Source: Candidatus Eisenbacteria bacterium (GTDB lineage: Bacteria; Eisenbacteria; RBG-16-71-46; CAIMUX01; JAHJDP01). From it: 64,000 nt of DNA. Below are positions 8,747 through 18,384 of this stretch, piece by piece. The position numbers were made by a program, and so were the translations under genes. The stretch covers positions 1 to 64,000 of the forward strand of contig JAHJDP010000119.1 of NCBI GenBank assembly GCA_018831195.1, read 5' to 3'. Under the pieces are notes generated by a model, which did not search any database, was not told the origin of the DNA, and was given only the letters and a program-made list of their open reading frames with translations. Position 1 is the stretch's first letter. Each line of letters starts with the position of its first letter.

Positions 8747-9934
8747 TTACCGTATCTCGTAGCAGATGACCTCGAGCGGCTCGATCTCCGTCTCCTCGTC
8801 GGCCTCCCGGGGATTGAAAACGCTCCCGGTGCCCCGCACCACCACCATCCGGCGGTTGCCGACCAGGTAGCAAGTGCCCTCGTTCATCTCGTGGCCCAGG
8901 GGGATGGGCACCTGCGTGAGGTACTCGCCGTCAGGCGCGAAGACGTCCCAGGTTTCTAAAATGCCCTCGGGCTGGTCCTCGTGGCCGTGCGGCGTCAGGA
9001 CCCAGATCGTCTCGTCGTCGGGATTCGTCATGATCCGCGCGACGCAGGGGTCGTGGTCTTCGATGGTCCAGTCCGTGTTCGCGGGGGTTCCCGGGTCGAT
9101 GACCGGGGAGACCCTGCCTTTCTCGGCCTGTGTTCTCTTGCGCGGTTCGTATCGGCGCCCGAAGACCCGCACAAGGTTACCCGCCGTGTCGTACTCTGAA
9201 ATCTCGTACGCGTCCCTCTTCATGGGGGCGTAGATGCGGCCGCCGGAACCGAGAACCCAGCTGCGATCGATGTAGTAGTCGTCGGCCTCGACGAAGATGT
9301 ACCCGCTCGGGTCGAACGGCGTGGTGATTTCGAGGATTTTGTGAAACTCGCAGATCGAAGCGTCACCCACGGACACGAAGCGGTCGGTGTAGCTCTCTCC
9401 GCCGGTCACGAAGGCGATTTTGCCGCCGCTGGCCGCCAGCACGCCGTCGACGCAATGCAGGCTGATCATAACGGCGACATTGCCTTCAGCGGGTGCGCCG
9501 ACGGGATAGTGGGTGCCGATGGGCGTCCCGTCCAGCCGGAGGGTGATGAGTTTGGCGGGGAAACCCGTCCCGATGCCGAGAACGTCATCCGCCAAAAAGA
9601 CCAGCCCCATCGGCTGGCGTACCTCGCCGGGGCCGTCGCCTTCGCGGCTGATATCCCGCAAGTGTTCGCCGTCGGCAGAGATTACCACTACCTGGCATAG
9701 CTGGTTATCCAGCACAAAGAGGCTGCCATCGGGATGCATTTTCAGGTCTGTAATGCGTCCAAACATAATGTCCTCGTTCTCGCCTCCGACCCGCCACAGT
9801 TCGTGGAGGGCCAGCGGCTGGACGCCGTGAGTGGGGCCGTCGTCATCAAGGCTGCGAGGGACGTCGGCGGCATCGGCCGGGCCGAACGCCGAGCCAAGGA
9901 ACAGAACGATCATGGCGAAGGGGAGGCATTTCAT
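8747..9934 (-). CDS. Secreted six-bladed beta-propeller protein
   Basis: 395 residues. Signal peptide MKCLPFAMIVLFLGSAFG, cleaved near ADA. The body shows propeller strands such as GRITDLKMHPDGSLFVLDN, VVVISADGEHLR, and SREGDGPGEVRQPMG; the GxGPGE motif is typical of the six-bladed propeller group found in Bacteroidota and relatives. Later strands include RIYAPMKRDAYEISEYD and TWDVFAPDGEYLTQV. The frame is open for 42 codons before this ATG, but those residues read as untranslated leader; GAGGTG just upstream of the ATG supports this start. No enzyme residues recognised; the likely role is ligand binding or scaffolding in the periplasm or outside the cell. Confidence 0.75.
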   Translation of the reverse strand: MKCLPFAMIVLFLGSAFGPADAADVPRSLDDDGPTHGVQPLALHELWRVGGENEDIMFGRITDLKMHPDGSLFVLDNQLCQVVVISADGEHLRDISREGDGPGEVRQPMGLVFLADDVLGIGTGFPAKLITLRLDGTPIGTHYPVGAPAEGNVAVMISLHCVDGVLAASGGKIAFVTGGESYTDRFVSVGDASICEFHKILEITTPFDPSGYIFVEADDYYIDRSWVLGSGGRIYAPMKRDAYEISEYDTAGNLVRVFGRRYEPRKRTQAEKGRVSPVIDPGTPANTDWTIEDHDPCVARIMTNPDDETIWVLTPHGHEDQPEGILETWDVFAPDGEYLTQVPIPLGHEMNEGTCYLVGNRRMVVVRGTGSVFNPREADEETEIEPLEVICYEIR

Positions 9935-10095
9935 AGCGCACCTCTGGTTGGGCTCGCGCCCGGGGACGTGGCGCTGGTCGGGGGGCGGAAGGGGACACTC
10001 TCGCCAGTGAATACGTGTGAAGGGCGGGATGGGTTGCGGCATTCGAATCAAAGCTGGCATTGATCCCGCGGAAAGAAGTCATCGGCCGGGCCGTT

Positions 10096-12249
10096 TCAGC
10101 CCCTCTTCAATCCCTCCAATACTCTCTCCGGCGTCATGGGCATCTGGTGCAATCGAGTTCCGGTCGCATCAAAGAGGGCGTTGGCCATGACGGCCCCCAT
10201 GCAGATGATGGCGGGCTCGCCGCCCCCCTGGGGGCTCAATTGATCATTCTCGATCAGGATCGTCTCGATCTCCGGCAGCGACGAGAACCGAGGCAACTCA
10301 TAGGTATCGAAGTTTTCATCCAGGATCCGTCCGCCCTTGAAGCGGATATCCTCCGAGAGCGCGTACCCCAAGCCCATCGTCAGGCAGCCCTCCATCTGGA
10401 TCGTGGCCCCCTCGGGATTCACGACAATCCCCATGTCCTGGGCGCAGACGATCCGCCGGGCGCGGATCTTTCCGCTCTCCTTGTTTACCTCCACCTCGCC
10501 GATCACGGCGACATACGTGCCGGCGTCGATCCCGCAGGCGATGCCCCATCCGCGCCCGCTGGGGGAGGTGATCTTTTCCCACCTGAAACGCTCCGCCGCC
10601 GCTTTGAGAACCCTCACCATTCGGGCGTCGCTGATATTGTTCAAGCGGAACTCCAAAGGATCAACCCCCGCGCGTGCGGCCATGATATCGATCTGCGATT
10701 CCTTGGCAAAAGTGTTCGTGTTGGCTCCGGGAGCCCGCCATGGGCCCACGGCGAAAGGATGCGCGCCGGTCGATCCTCCCATCCAATCGCCATGCACTTT
10801 GATAAGGTTGTTGGGGACGTCGTAGTACTGGTCGGAGCCGCGGACTCCTGCGAAGTAGACCGTATAATCCCACAGACAGATCTTCCCCGCAGCATCGACG
10901 CCCGAGCGGATATCGACGACGGCGGCGGGCCGGAAGGTATCGTAAAAGAATTCCTCTGCTCGATCCCACATCACTTGAACGGGCCGCCCGGTGATCAAAG
11001 CCAGCCGCGCCGCTTCCTCGGCCTGCCGGCCCGCGCTCTTTCCACCGAATCCTCCGCCCACGAAGGGTGTGATCACGCGAACATTTTCCGGCGGCATGCC
11101 GAGCGCATCCGCGATCCGCTCCTGAGTCGGGAAGGGCGTCTGCGTCGACGGCCAGATCGTCATCCTGCCGTTCTCCGGCTTGGCCAATGCCGTATGGGTC
11201 TCCATGGGGGCATGGGCGACGTAACCATCAAGGTAGCGTACTTGTACAATTGATGCCGCCGCCCGTTCTCCCGCGGCCAGATCGCCCCGGGGATCGCGTT
11301 CCGCCGCAGGGGGAGCGGCCTTGATCAAATAATCGAAGATCGTCTTGTCGTCGACTTCCGGCTCCGGGATGTCGTATACGGCCTTGATGCTGTGAAGGGC
11401 CTTGGCGGCCTCTTCCGGATCCGCATGCAGCACGGCGATCAGGTCTCCATCCGTCACCAGGCGCGCGCCCGGCCAGCGCTCCGCCGCCGATGTATCGACG
11501 CTTTTCAAGACGGCATCATGCGCCGGCGGCCGCAGGAGCTTCGCGTAGAGCATCTCCGGGACGCGGATATCGCCGGCGTAGAGCGCCTTCCCCGTCACCT
11601 TATCCCGCGCATCCCCGCGCAATGCCGACGTCCCCATCACCTTGAAGTTTTGGACGGATGTGAGCCGGGCCGCGCCGTCCGTCGTGCGAACGATTTGCCG
11701 GCCCTGCGCCAGCTGCCCGAAACTCACCTTCTTCTTCGGATCCGCGACGCTGAAGATGAATCCATTCTCCGCCGTCAGCTCCTGTTGCGGGACCTGCAGA
11801 TGGTCGGCGGCGAGGCTCATGAGAATGTCTCTCGCCTCGGCCGCGGCTGCCCTTAAGGCCGGACCGAAGAAGCGTGTCGTCATCGAACCGAACGTCCCCA
11901 TATCCCATGGACAGAGATCCGTATCCCCCATGACCATCTGGATCGACTCGAGGGAGACGCGGAGTTCCTCGGCGGCCATCTGTGCCAGGGAGGTCACCAC
12001 CCCCTGGCCCATCTCGATCTTGCCGGTGAAGATGGTGATCCGTCCGTCCTCATCGATGCGGAGATAAGCATTCGGATCGCTTGGGTACGGTCGTCCCCGC
12101 TGAGCTTCCGCCGGCGGTACCGGCCAGTCGCCCACCGTGAAGAGAACGATGATGCCTCCGCCGACGAGTTTTAAAAAATCCCGCCGCTTGAGAGACAATC
12201 CGGCATCCGCCGCGGCGGATTCGGGATGGCGTTCGCTTTCATTTTCCAT
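10096..12249 (-). CDS. Molybdopterin-binding large subunit of xanthine/aldehyde oxidase family (IorB-like)
   Basis: 717 residues. Near the N-terminus is a twin-arginine signal (KRRDFLKLVGGGIIV), so the folded enzyme is exported by Tat. Family motifs include GKIEMGQGV, the PFVGGGFGGK Moco loop, PEGATIQMEG and the late QGGGEPAI segment holding the expected catalytic Glu. Two-subunit arrangement with the upstream 2Fe-2S gene and no FAD subunit matches isoquinoline 1-oxidoreductase-type hydroxylases, which pass electrons to a cytochrome. A GTG at 12261 overlaps the upstream stop; I prefer the ATG at 12249 because GAGG lies 6 bases before it. Substrate cannot be read from sequence. No cytochrome partner is adjacent. 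Confidence 0.85.
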   Translation of the reverse strand: MENESERHPESAAADAGLSLKRRDFLKLVGGGIIVLFTVGDWPVPPAEAQRGRPYPSDPNAYLRIDEDGRITIFTGKIEMGQGVVTSLAQMAAEELRVSLESIQMVMGDTDLCPWDMGTFGSMTTRFFGPALRAAAAEARDILMSLAADHLQVPQQELTAENGFIFSVADPKKKVSFGQLAQGRQIVRTTDGAARLTSVQNFKVMGTSALRGDARDKVTGKALYAGDIRVPEMLYAKLLRPPAHDAVLKSVDTSAAERWPGARLVTDGDLIAVLHADPEEAAKALHSIKAVYDIPEPEVDDKTIFDYLIKAAPPAAERDPRGDLAAGERAAASIVQVRYLDGYVAHAPMETHTALAKPENGRMTIWPSTQTPFPTQERIADALGMPPENVRVITPFVGGGFGGKSAGRQAEEAARLALITGRPVQVMWDRAEEFFYDTFRPAAVVDIRSGVDAAGKICLWDYTVYFAGVRGSDQYYDVPNNLIKVHGDWMGGSTGAHPFAVGPWRAPGANTNTFAKESQIDIMAARAGVDPLEFRLNNISDARMVRVLKAAAERFRWEKITSPSGRGWGIACGIDAGTYVAVIGEVEVNKESGKIRARRIVCAQDMGIVVNPEGATIQMEGCLTMGLGYALSEDIRFKGGRILDENFDTYELPRFSSLPEIETILIENDQLSPQGGGEPAIICMGAVMANALFDATGTRLHQMPMTPERVLEGLKRG

Positions 12250-12257
12250 CGCAGGCC

Positions 12258-12722
12258 TCACCTTTTCTTTGAGGAGCTCTCAATGGCTTCGACGATGCGC
12301 TTATGCGCGCCGCACCGGCAGAGGTTATCGTCCATCCCTTGAATGATCTCCTCGCGACTCGGATGGGGTTTCCTCAACAGCAGGGCATAAGCGGTCAAGA
12401 TCATGCCGGGCGTACAAAAACCGCACTGCAGCGCGTCGTGCTGGATAAACTGTTCTTGAAGCGTGTGGAGCTTGTCCGCTTGCGCCAATCCCTCGATCGT
12501 CAGGACCTCTTTGCCGGCGATGGTTTTCACGGGCACCTGGCAGGACCGCACCGCCTCCTTGTCGACAATCACCGTGCAGGCGCCGCAGAGCCCCTCGCCG
12601 CATCCGAACTTTGTACCGGTCAGTCCTAATTCGGTCCGGAGAACCCAGAGGAGTGTCCGCTCTCCGTCGATGTTCAGGCTGGTGGGCTGACCGTTGAGAG
12701 TGAATGTTATAGTCTCTTTCAT
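12258..12722 (-). CDS. (2Fe-2S) small subunit of molybdenum hydroxylase (IorA-like)
   Basis: 154 residues with two 2Fe-2S domains. The plant-ferredoxin-like N-terminal site is CGEGLCGAC followed by a later Cys (VRSC); the helical second site is CGFCTPG plus CRCGAH. Length and order are those of XdhC/CoxS/IorA small subunits. It relays electrons from the Moco subunit encoded just downstream; the two genes abut or overlap, so translation is probably coupled. The start at 12722 is backed by GGGAGGG 3 bases before the ATG. No Tat signal of its own, so it presumably rides along with the large subunit. Confidence 0.9.
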   Translation of the reverse strand: MKETITFTLNGQPTSLNIDGERTLLWVLRTELGLTGTKFGCGEGLCGACTVIVDKEAVRSCQVPVKTIAGKEVLTIEGLAQADKLHTLQEQFIQHDALQCGFCTPGMILTAYALLLRKPHPSREEIIQGMDDNLCRCGAHKRIVEAIESSSKKR

Positions 12723-12910
12723 GGTCCCTCCCGGCGAGGTTATGGATAGAGGCGGTGTTGTTGGGAATGATCATAGGATTCAGGGTCGGATAGAGCAAGG
12801 GCGATCTGCGGCCGGCGTGATCGGCTTGAGTTAATGAAAGTGACACGGGCGGTTAGAAGTGTATCCTTAAGGCCATCGAACACCGCTGCCAACCACGGGA
12901 GGGAATGATC

Positions 12911-13921
12911 ATGTCACCGTTATACCGATCGGCGGCGCCGTACCTGGCGCTGGTCATCCTCGCTGCCCTTCTCATGCTGACATCGTGTTGCGACGACAAG
13001 GTCTGCGATTGCGAGGACATCCCCGAGGCCACGCCCACGGGGTGGTTCCGGCAGGAATCCAACACCACCGCGTCGCTCCAGGACATTGTGGCCATCGACG
13101 CGCAGACGGCGATTATTGTCGGGGACACGGGCACCATATTGCGAACCGCCAACGGCGGTGAGACGTGGACGCCCGTCGTCAGCGGCACCCCATCAAACCT
13201 TTACGGCATTGAGATGCTCGATGCCGCGTGCGGTTGGATTGTGGGAGCGGATGGCACCTTCTTGAAAACCACGGACGCCGGATTGACGTGGTCGGCGCAC
13301 AATGTCGACGATTCCTACCACTTGCGCAAGATCTCCATCGTTGACGCCGGTATCGGCTGGGTGGGCGGCGGCCCGCGTGGTGCGGGCGAGGAGGGACCCC
13401 ATGTGCTCCTCAAAACGACCGACGGCGGCGACACGTGGGCTTACCAGGATCCTGGCGGCATCCTCAACGAAGTCGCCTTCGCCGACGCGGACACAGGCTG
13501 CTATGTGATCGGTAGCACCCTCTACCGCACCACCGATGGCGGTGACAACTGGACCGAGGAGGTCAGCAACGCCCCCTCGTGGTTCGCCACGCTGTTTTAC
13601 ACTGACGTTAACACCGCGTGGGCCGCGGGGTCGCAGGGCTACGTGGCGCGCAGTGACGACGCAGGTAAAACCTGGGTGGTGCAGGTATCAGCCACCAGCC
13701 GCAACATCCGCGGCCTATTCGTCCTTGATGCCACCCATGCATGGTATGTGGCGCGCATCGGCGTGATCGCGACGACTCGTGACAACGGTGTCATCTGGAC
13801 GTTCCAGTACAGCGGCACGACGGAAGTCTTCACCAGCGTCTCCTTCGCCGACGCCGATGCCGGCTGGGTCGTGGGCGAAAGCGGCGGCATTTACAAAACG
13901 GTCACGGGCGGCGAGGGGTGA
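12911..13921 (+). CDS. Lipoprotein with YCF48/BNR-type beta-propeller
   Basis: 336 residues. Signal peptide with lipobox LTSC at about residues 24-27, so it is probably anchored in a membrane facing the periplasm or surface. The mature part repeats GDTGTILRTANGGETW, GADGTFLKTTDAGLTW, LLKTTDGGDTW, LYRTTDGGDNW and VARSDDAGKTW. These are the (K/R)TTDGGxTW repeats of YCF48/sortilin-like propellers, ~7 blades. The ATG at 12911 is preferred over 12905 because GGAGGG then sits at good spacing. The role in these bacteria is not known; in photosystem assembly the homologous fold is a scaffold. Confidence 0.8.
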   Translation: MSPLYRSAAPYLALVILAALLMLTSCCDDKVCDCEDIPEATPTGWFRQESNTTASLQDIVAIDAQTAIIVGDTGTILRTANGGETWTPVVSGTPSNLYGIEMLDAACGWIVGADGTFLKTTDAGLTWSAHNVDDSYHLRKISIVDAGIGWVGGGPRGAGEEGPHVLLKTTDGGDTWAYQDPGGILNEVAFADADTGCYVIGSTLYRTTDGGDNWTEEVSNAPSWFATLFYTDVNTAWAAGSQGYVARSDDAGKTWVVQVSATSRNIRGLFVLDATHAWYVARIGVIATTRDNGVIWTFQYSGTTEVFTSVSFADADAGWVVGESGGIYKTVTGGEG

Positions 13922-14087
13922 CCTGCCCGGCGTTTCCGCCGTGCGTTTCTGGATTCACCTGCCGGCCGGTGCGGAGGTGATCGATTTCACTTATCCGTTC
14001 GAGCGCGCCGGCGCGGAAGGGGCCTACACCTACCAGGCCCGGAATTTCCTCCCCGACCGGGACATCATCGTCCGGTGGCGGCCTTGA
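13920..14087 (+). pseudogene. Truncated copy of the FPFER/PDRDI module
   Basis: Directly after the propeller lipoprotein stop, in another frame, the DNA encodes YPFERAGAEGAYTYQAR and NFLPDRDIIVRW and then a stop. These align closely with FPFERQGAGDETSYTYEAR and DFFPDRDIVVRW at the end of the 135-residue protein at 18385-18792. There is no start codon with a ribosome site and no signal peptide, so it is a 3' fragment, probably left by duplication or recombination. Confidence 0.6.
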
Positions 14088-14178
14088 TCCCGACTCTATA
14101 TGGACGATAGGTGGGGAATGCGAGATGATGCTCTGCAACCGGCAGACGAATCCAACCCTTGTCTTGAGGAGACACCCT

Positions 14179-16338
14179 ATGCTGAGGATTACCGGCGCAC
14201 CGCGGCGTTCCCTATACCAGATCGCAGCCTTCTGCCTCCTGGGCCTTTGCTTCTGGCTGAGCGGCTGCAGTCGTGAGGTTCTGAAAACGGAGGATGGGGA
14301 GCCAGGGCCGGACAATTGGGAGCTGGGGGAATCCTCAACCTACAACATCCCCGCCGACGAAGATGTCCGCATCATCGATGACGTCACCGGACACATCATC
14401 CGCATTCCCGATACGGGGGGCGGATCCCTCACCGTCACAGCGATTGTTTCAGGCCCGCAGGCCGCCCCCGACGACAGCGCCTTCGCCCTTTCCTATACGG
14501 GAGCGGGGCCGGTGCAGATCATGATTCCCCATGGTCCCGAGGATTTCGACTTCGTCTTCGGCTATTCCTCTTTTCAAGGAGTGATTCTGGAAGGTGACGA
14601 GGGCTCCGACTACGGGTGGCTTCCCTTTCCGGTTACGGAGACCATCGGCGATACGCTGGTGTTTGGTCTTTTAAATTCTGAGGAGTCCAAGAACGTACAA
14701 GCGGCGTTGTGGCAGGGGATCACCAACTTCAAGCGGCTCAAGATCAAACCCGGGACGGAGCACGGCGATCTGATGCGCGTGTTCGAACAGAACGTACGGG
14801 ATGCCCTTAACAATCTCATTCTGGTTGTCCCCGCCGCTCGTCGTGATCAGACCATGCAGGACATCGATGGGCCCTTTAAGCGGACGGTGTTCGTCGACAT
14901 CAATACAGGATCGTGGTGGCCGACCAAGCCGAAGTATGTCGCCTTCTGGACCTTCGTCCCGGCTATCGCCCGCTGCGCCCTCATGATGAAGGACGACTAT
15001 GCGGGCAGCGTTGCGCACGAGGTCGGACACTACCTGCACCATGTCCTGGTCAAAAACAACCTCTATCTCAACTTCGCCATGAACGCCCGGCCTTACGGCC
15101 ACAAGATCGGCTCTGCCGGCGCCCGGAACAATGTCATCGAGGAACCGGCCTACTTCGCGGAGTATGTCCTCAATCGGACGATCAACAACGGAAACCCGGA
15201 GCAGGGGACCTTCTTGTCATCTCTTGATCACGTTTCTGACCCGATGCAGCATGACTACCTCGATCTCGAGGGGATGGGCGTCATGATCCTGGCTTCTCTA
15301 ACGCGTCAAGGCGACACGATCTTCTCCTTCTACGGACCCCGCGTGCCGGTTCCGGTTGTACAAGGCGACCTGAATGAGCGCTACCAGGCGTGCTATGAGG
15401 GGATCGCCCAGGGGGCCAACACCATCCCCTCCTTCCGCTATAAAATGCATGTCTACCTTTCGGAATCGGGGCAGCAGGACAAGATACCGGCCATGCTGCA
15501 ACCCCTGGGCTGGAGTCATTTCGCCGGGTGCCGATTCGTCGACGAGCAAAGCAACCCCCTTGAGAATCATACGGCCCGTTCCGTCTCAATCGCGGGCGGA
15601 GCGACTTACCGGCTCCCGTTGGGGAGGGCCGTTGCTGCGACTCCGGGAGGTTACCTTCTGGAGCGCGTCTATCCGGGGGATAGCATCCTTCGCATCTATC
15701 GACCGAACGGCGACTCGATCGATGTCGCCCGCAACATCGAGTGGGGAACCTCAACGAACCAGAAGCAAGAGTGGGGTGATATTGTGGTGCCTCAGCAGAA
15801 TCTGCTTGCTCTACTCCAGCAGCGGGGAAACATCCACACTTTCGTCTTTGCGTATATCGACGACCCTCTGAGCGAGGATCCCCGTTACCAAGGCTTCTCA
15901 GTCTCTAATACCGTCTCCTGCCTCCCGGGAGCTCCCGCCCTCACCTGGGAAGGAACCGGCTTCTCCTTCACAATGCAGACGACTGAGGAAACCATTTATC
16001 ATACGGCGGTCTACACCGACAGCCTGCAGGGAGAGGTCTCTCCAGACGGGAGATCCATCGAATGGATCCGCCTCTACTCGGATCGCACGACAACATATCC
16101 GCAGGGTGGCCGCTACCAGTGGCAGACCGATATCACTATAAGAGACATTCCCGTGACGGCATATCCCGGAGATGAGTGGCAGAACACCGAATTCCAATAT
16201 TACCTCCTGCCTGAAGAAGCGCCGGACCGGGTCGTGAGTTGCAGGTGGTATCACTACTACAATAATCAGGAGATGGTAAGCACTACCTTCATTTCCCCAG
16301 GCAGCGAATGGTCATTCGCTATATCGACGCGCGAATGA
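14179..16338 (+). CDS. Lipoprotein with HExxH zincin motif, putative metallopeptidase
   Basis: 719 residues. N-terminal signal ends in lipobox LSGC. Around residues 270-300 lies SVAHEVGHYLHHVL, an HExxH zinc-binding motif in a hydrophobic helix, and further on IEEPAYFAEYVLN offers a Glu that could be the third ligand. The rest is beta-rich and not recognised; the C-terminal half may be ligand-binding domains. The ATG at 14179 is selected because GAGGAG lies 7 bases upstream; an earlier in-frame ATG at 14125 lacks a site. Cell-surface or periplasmic peptidase is the likely role; family assignment is open. Confidence 0.65.
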   Translation: MLRITGAPRRSLYQIAAFCLLGLCFWLSGCSREVLKTEDGEPGPDNWELGESSTYNIPADEDVRIIDDVTGHIIRIPDTGGGSLTVTAIVSGPQAAPDDSAFALSYTGAGPVQIMIPHGPEDFDFVFGYSSFQGVILEGDEGSDYGWLPFPVTETIGDTLVFGLLNSEESKNVQAALWQGITNFKRLKIKPGTEHGDLMRVFEQNVRDALNNLILVVPAARRDQTMQDIDGPFKRTVFVDINTGSWWPTKPKYVAFWTFVPAIARCALMMKDDYAGSVAHEVGHYLHHVLVKNNLYLNFAMNARPYGHKIGSAGARNNVIEEPAYFAEYVLNRTINNGNPEQGTFLSSLDHVSDPMQHDYLDLEGMGVMILASLTRQGDTIFSFYGPRVPVPVVQGDLNERYQACYEGIAQGANTIPSFRYKMHVYLSESGQQDKIPAMLQPLGWSHFAGCRFVDEQSNPLENHTARSVSIAGGATYRLPLGRAVAATPGGYLLERVYPGDSILRIYRPNGDSIDVARNIEWGTSTNQKQEWGDIVVPQQNLLALLQQRGNIHTFVFAYIDDPLSEDPRYQGFSVSNTVSCLPGAPALTWEGTGFSFTMQTTEETIYHTAVYTDSLQGEVSPDGRSIEWIRLYSDRTTTYPQGGRYQWQTDITIRDIPVTAYPGDEWQNTEFQYYLLPEEAPDRVVSCRWYHYYNNQEMVSTTFISPGSEWSFAISTRE

Positions 16339-16520
16339 AGCGCTCTAAGCGTTATTGTAGAAGTACCATGCCCGGCCGGCGCCGACGCCTCGACGACATC
16401 TTTTTAGATCCTGTCTGATGATACGGATGAACTTGGGGTGGCGTCCGGACACGAAAAATGTGTTACGATCGACCGTTGCCGCAATGCCGAGGGGCTGTTG
16501 ATCGAACAAAGGAGGTAACG

Positions 16521-17222
16521 ATGAATCTGAAGGGATCGCGGGCACTCGTCACCGGAGGGAGCGAAGGCATCGGGCGGGGGATCGCGGAGGCGCTCATCCG
16601 CAAAGGAGCCCGTGTGGCGATCATGTCCCGGAACAAGGAGAAGGTAGAGAAGGTCGCCGGGGAGATCGGGGCGCTGCCGATTCAAGGGAATGTTGGAATC
16701 GAGGCGGATGCCGTTCGCGCTGTCGAGACGGTGGTTCGGGAGTTCGGGGGGATCGATCTTCTCGTCAACAATGCCGGGTTCGGGCAATTTTTCTCCCTCG
16801 TGGAAGCCGACGTGAGCCGATTCGAGGATGTCTTCCGGACGAATGTGACCGGAGCGATGCTCATGGCGCGGGAAGCGGCTAAACATTTCATTGCAGAGGA
16901 GAGCGGGCATCTCGTGAACATTTCCTCCACCTCGGGCCTTCGAGGAGGGCGGGGAAGCACCGCCTACGCCGGCTCAAAATTCGCGCTGCGCGGGATGACC
17001 GAATGTTGGCGGGATGAGCTGCGCCCGCACAATGTGCGGGTGACGCTGGTGAACCCCAGCGAGGTTCAGACCGGTTTTTTCAAGAAGGTCGGCCGGGAGC
17101 AGGAAGAGTCTCTGAAGAAGCTGCGCCCGAGTGAGATAGCGGACGCCATCGTGGGGGCGCTCGAGATCGACGACCGGGGCTTCATCCCCGAGTTCTCGGT
17201 GTTCGCGACGAACCCGTTCTGA
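16521..17222 (+). CDS. Short-chain dehydrogenase/reductase (SDR)
   Basis: 233 residues, classical SDR length. Cofactor motif TGGSEGIGRG at residues ~12-20, NNAG at ~82, catalytic Ser136 in NISSTSG, Tyr149 and Lys153 in YAGSK. NADP preference is suggested by the Arg in MSRNKEKVEK. Substrate cannot be deduced; FabG-like 3-oxoacyl reductase or a general ketoreductase are options. The ATG at 16521 follows a strong AGGAGGT; the frame upstream is not coding. Stands alone between secreted-protein genes. Confidence 0.9.
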   Translation: MNLKGSRALVTGGSEGIGRGIAEALIRKGARVAIMSRNKEKVEKVAGEIGALPIQGNVGIEADAVRAVETVVREFGGIDLLVNNAGFGQFFSLVEADVSRFEDVFRTNVTGAMLMAREAAKHFIAEESGHLVNISSTSGLRGGRGSTAYAGSKFALRGMTECWRDELRPHNVRVTLVNPSEVQTGFFKKVGREQEESLKKLRPSEIADAIVGALEIDDRGFIPEFSVFATNPF

Positions 17223-17367
17223 ACGATGGACGGGGTTCTGAAGGCGTGTGGGCTCGGATCCAGGACGGCCCTTCGCCAGAGCCAATGGCCGCCCCAGAAG
17301 CAAGACTTCGCTTTACTTTCGCTGATAATGTTCTATCATTATTGTGCGCGGGCCGAAGGAGGTCGCT

Positions 17368-18363
17368 ATGATGATTCTTGTCTGTCGCCGACACGTGCGC
17401 GCATTCTCCGGCGCGAGCGTATTCAGCGGGATCGTGCTCCTCTTTTGTCTCTGCTCGACACCATGTCTCGCCAATGTTGCACCGGAATCGGCCATCCTGA
17501 TCCACGTACAGCCGGTTTCCGGAACCTGTGAGACGACGATCACAAACTGCTCAGAAATGGTCCGGACGACCAATGAGGAGGGACTACTCGAGTTCTTCAT
17601 CTTCTTCTTCAAGAGTTTCAGTTGGTGGGACCAGCAGCTCTGCATTCATTCACTTCAGGCCGATCTCGTGTGGCCGGAGAGCTGGCAGTACATCGACTTT
17701 GATCCATGCAGCGGATCGGGCTGGATTGAACCCACGGGCTCGACCCATTTGCTCGAGATGTCCTGGTGGAACACCATGATCCCGGACGAGCCGGCCGGAG
17801 TCTTTCTGGTCGGACGCATAATCCTGAACGTGCGGGGACCAGGGCGGCTCGATTTTGTGAATCTCATCGCCAACCCGGTCGAACTTGTCGACGCAGCGCA
17901 GTCCGGATGCTGGGGGACCCCATTCGTCACCCAAGCAGTCGGCGTCGATGCTGAGGCCGGAATGGACTGTGAGTACACTACTATGAATTGCGCGGGACAC
18001 GAGGTCTGCGTGGCCGAGTTCTTTGAGCCGGAACTCGTGCTGAGCGCACTGACTGGCGGCGTCGCCCATGGGCAGGTCGAGTTCTGGGCCGAAAACTACA
18101 TGGGAGAACTCTGTGATCTCGCGATCGACACCAGGGCGGATTGGGCCGAGGCTGAAATCGAATACTCCAGCCCGGGGCATGCGTACCTGCAGGTCACAGC
18201 TGATGCTTCCGGGTTATACATGGGCGTGTATCAGACGGAAATCCAGCTATCTGAGGAGCTCTACTTCCATGTTGCCCGTTGCCTGCCGGTTGTGTTCACG
18301 GTCGAGAATCCCACTCCGGGTCGTCGGGCAAGTTGGGGATGGATCAAGTCTATCTATCGTTGA
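17368..18363 (+). CDS. Secreted protein of unknown family (Cys-containing, WGxIK tail)
   Basis: 331 residues. Signal peptide with hydrophobic core SGIVLLFCLCSTPCLA. The mature part has several Cys residues (SGTCETTITNC, DPCSGSGW, GCWGTP) and a beta-sandwich-like second half with a VEFWAENYMGELCD segment. It ends PGRRASWGWIKSIYR; I recall similar short W-G-x-I-K-x-x-Y-R endings in proteins of this bacterial group, unverified. The ATG at 17368 lies just after AAGGAGGT. The next small secreted gene starts 21 bases downstream, so they are probably co-transcribed. Confidence 0.65.
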   Translation: MMILVCRRHVRAFSGASVFSGIVLLFCLCSTPCLANVAPESAILIHVQPVSGTCETTITNCSEMVRTTNEEGLLEFFIFFFKSFSWWDQQLCIHSLQADLVWPESWQYIDFDPCSGSGWIEPTGSTHLLEMSWWNTMIPDEPAGVFLVGRIILNVRGPGRLDFVNLIANPVELVDAAQSGCWGTPFVTQAVGVDAEAGMDCEYTTMNCAGHEVCVAEFFEPELVLSALTGGVAHGQVEFWAENYMGELCDLAIDTRADWAEAEIEYSSPGHAYLQVTADASGLYMGVYQTEIQLSEELYFHVARCLPVVFTVENPTPGRRASWGWIKSIYR

Positions 18364-18384
18364 GATGCAGAAGACGAAGGGCCG

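Noticed and set aside
10060-11253. Long plus-strand open frame of 397 codons
   Set aside because: Lies opposite the molybdenum hydroxylase large subunit, has no ribosome site and a low-complexity, Asp/His/Arg-rich translation: antisense shadow of a GC-rich gene.
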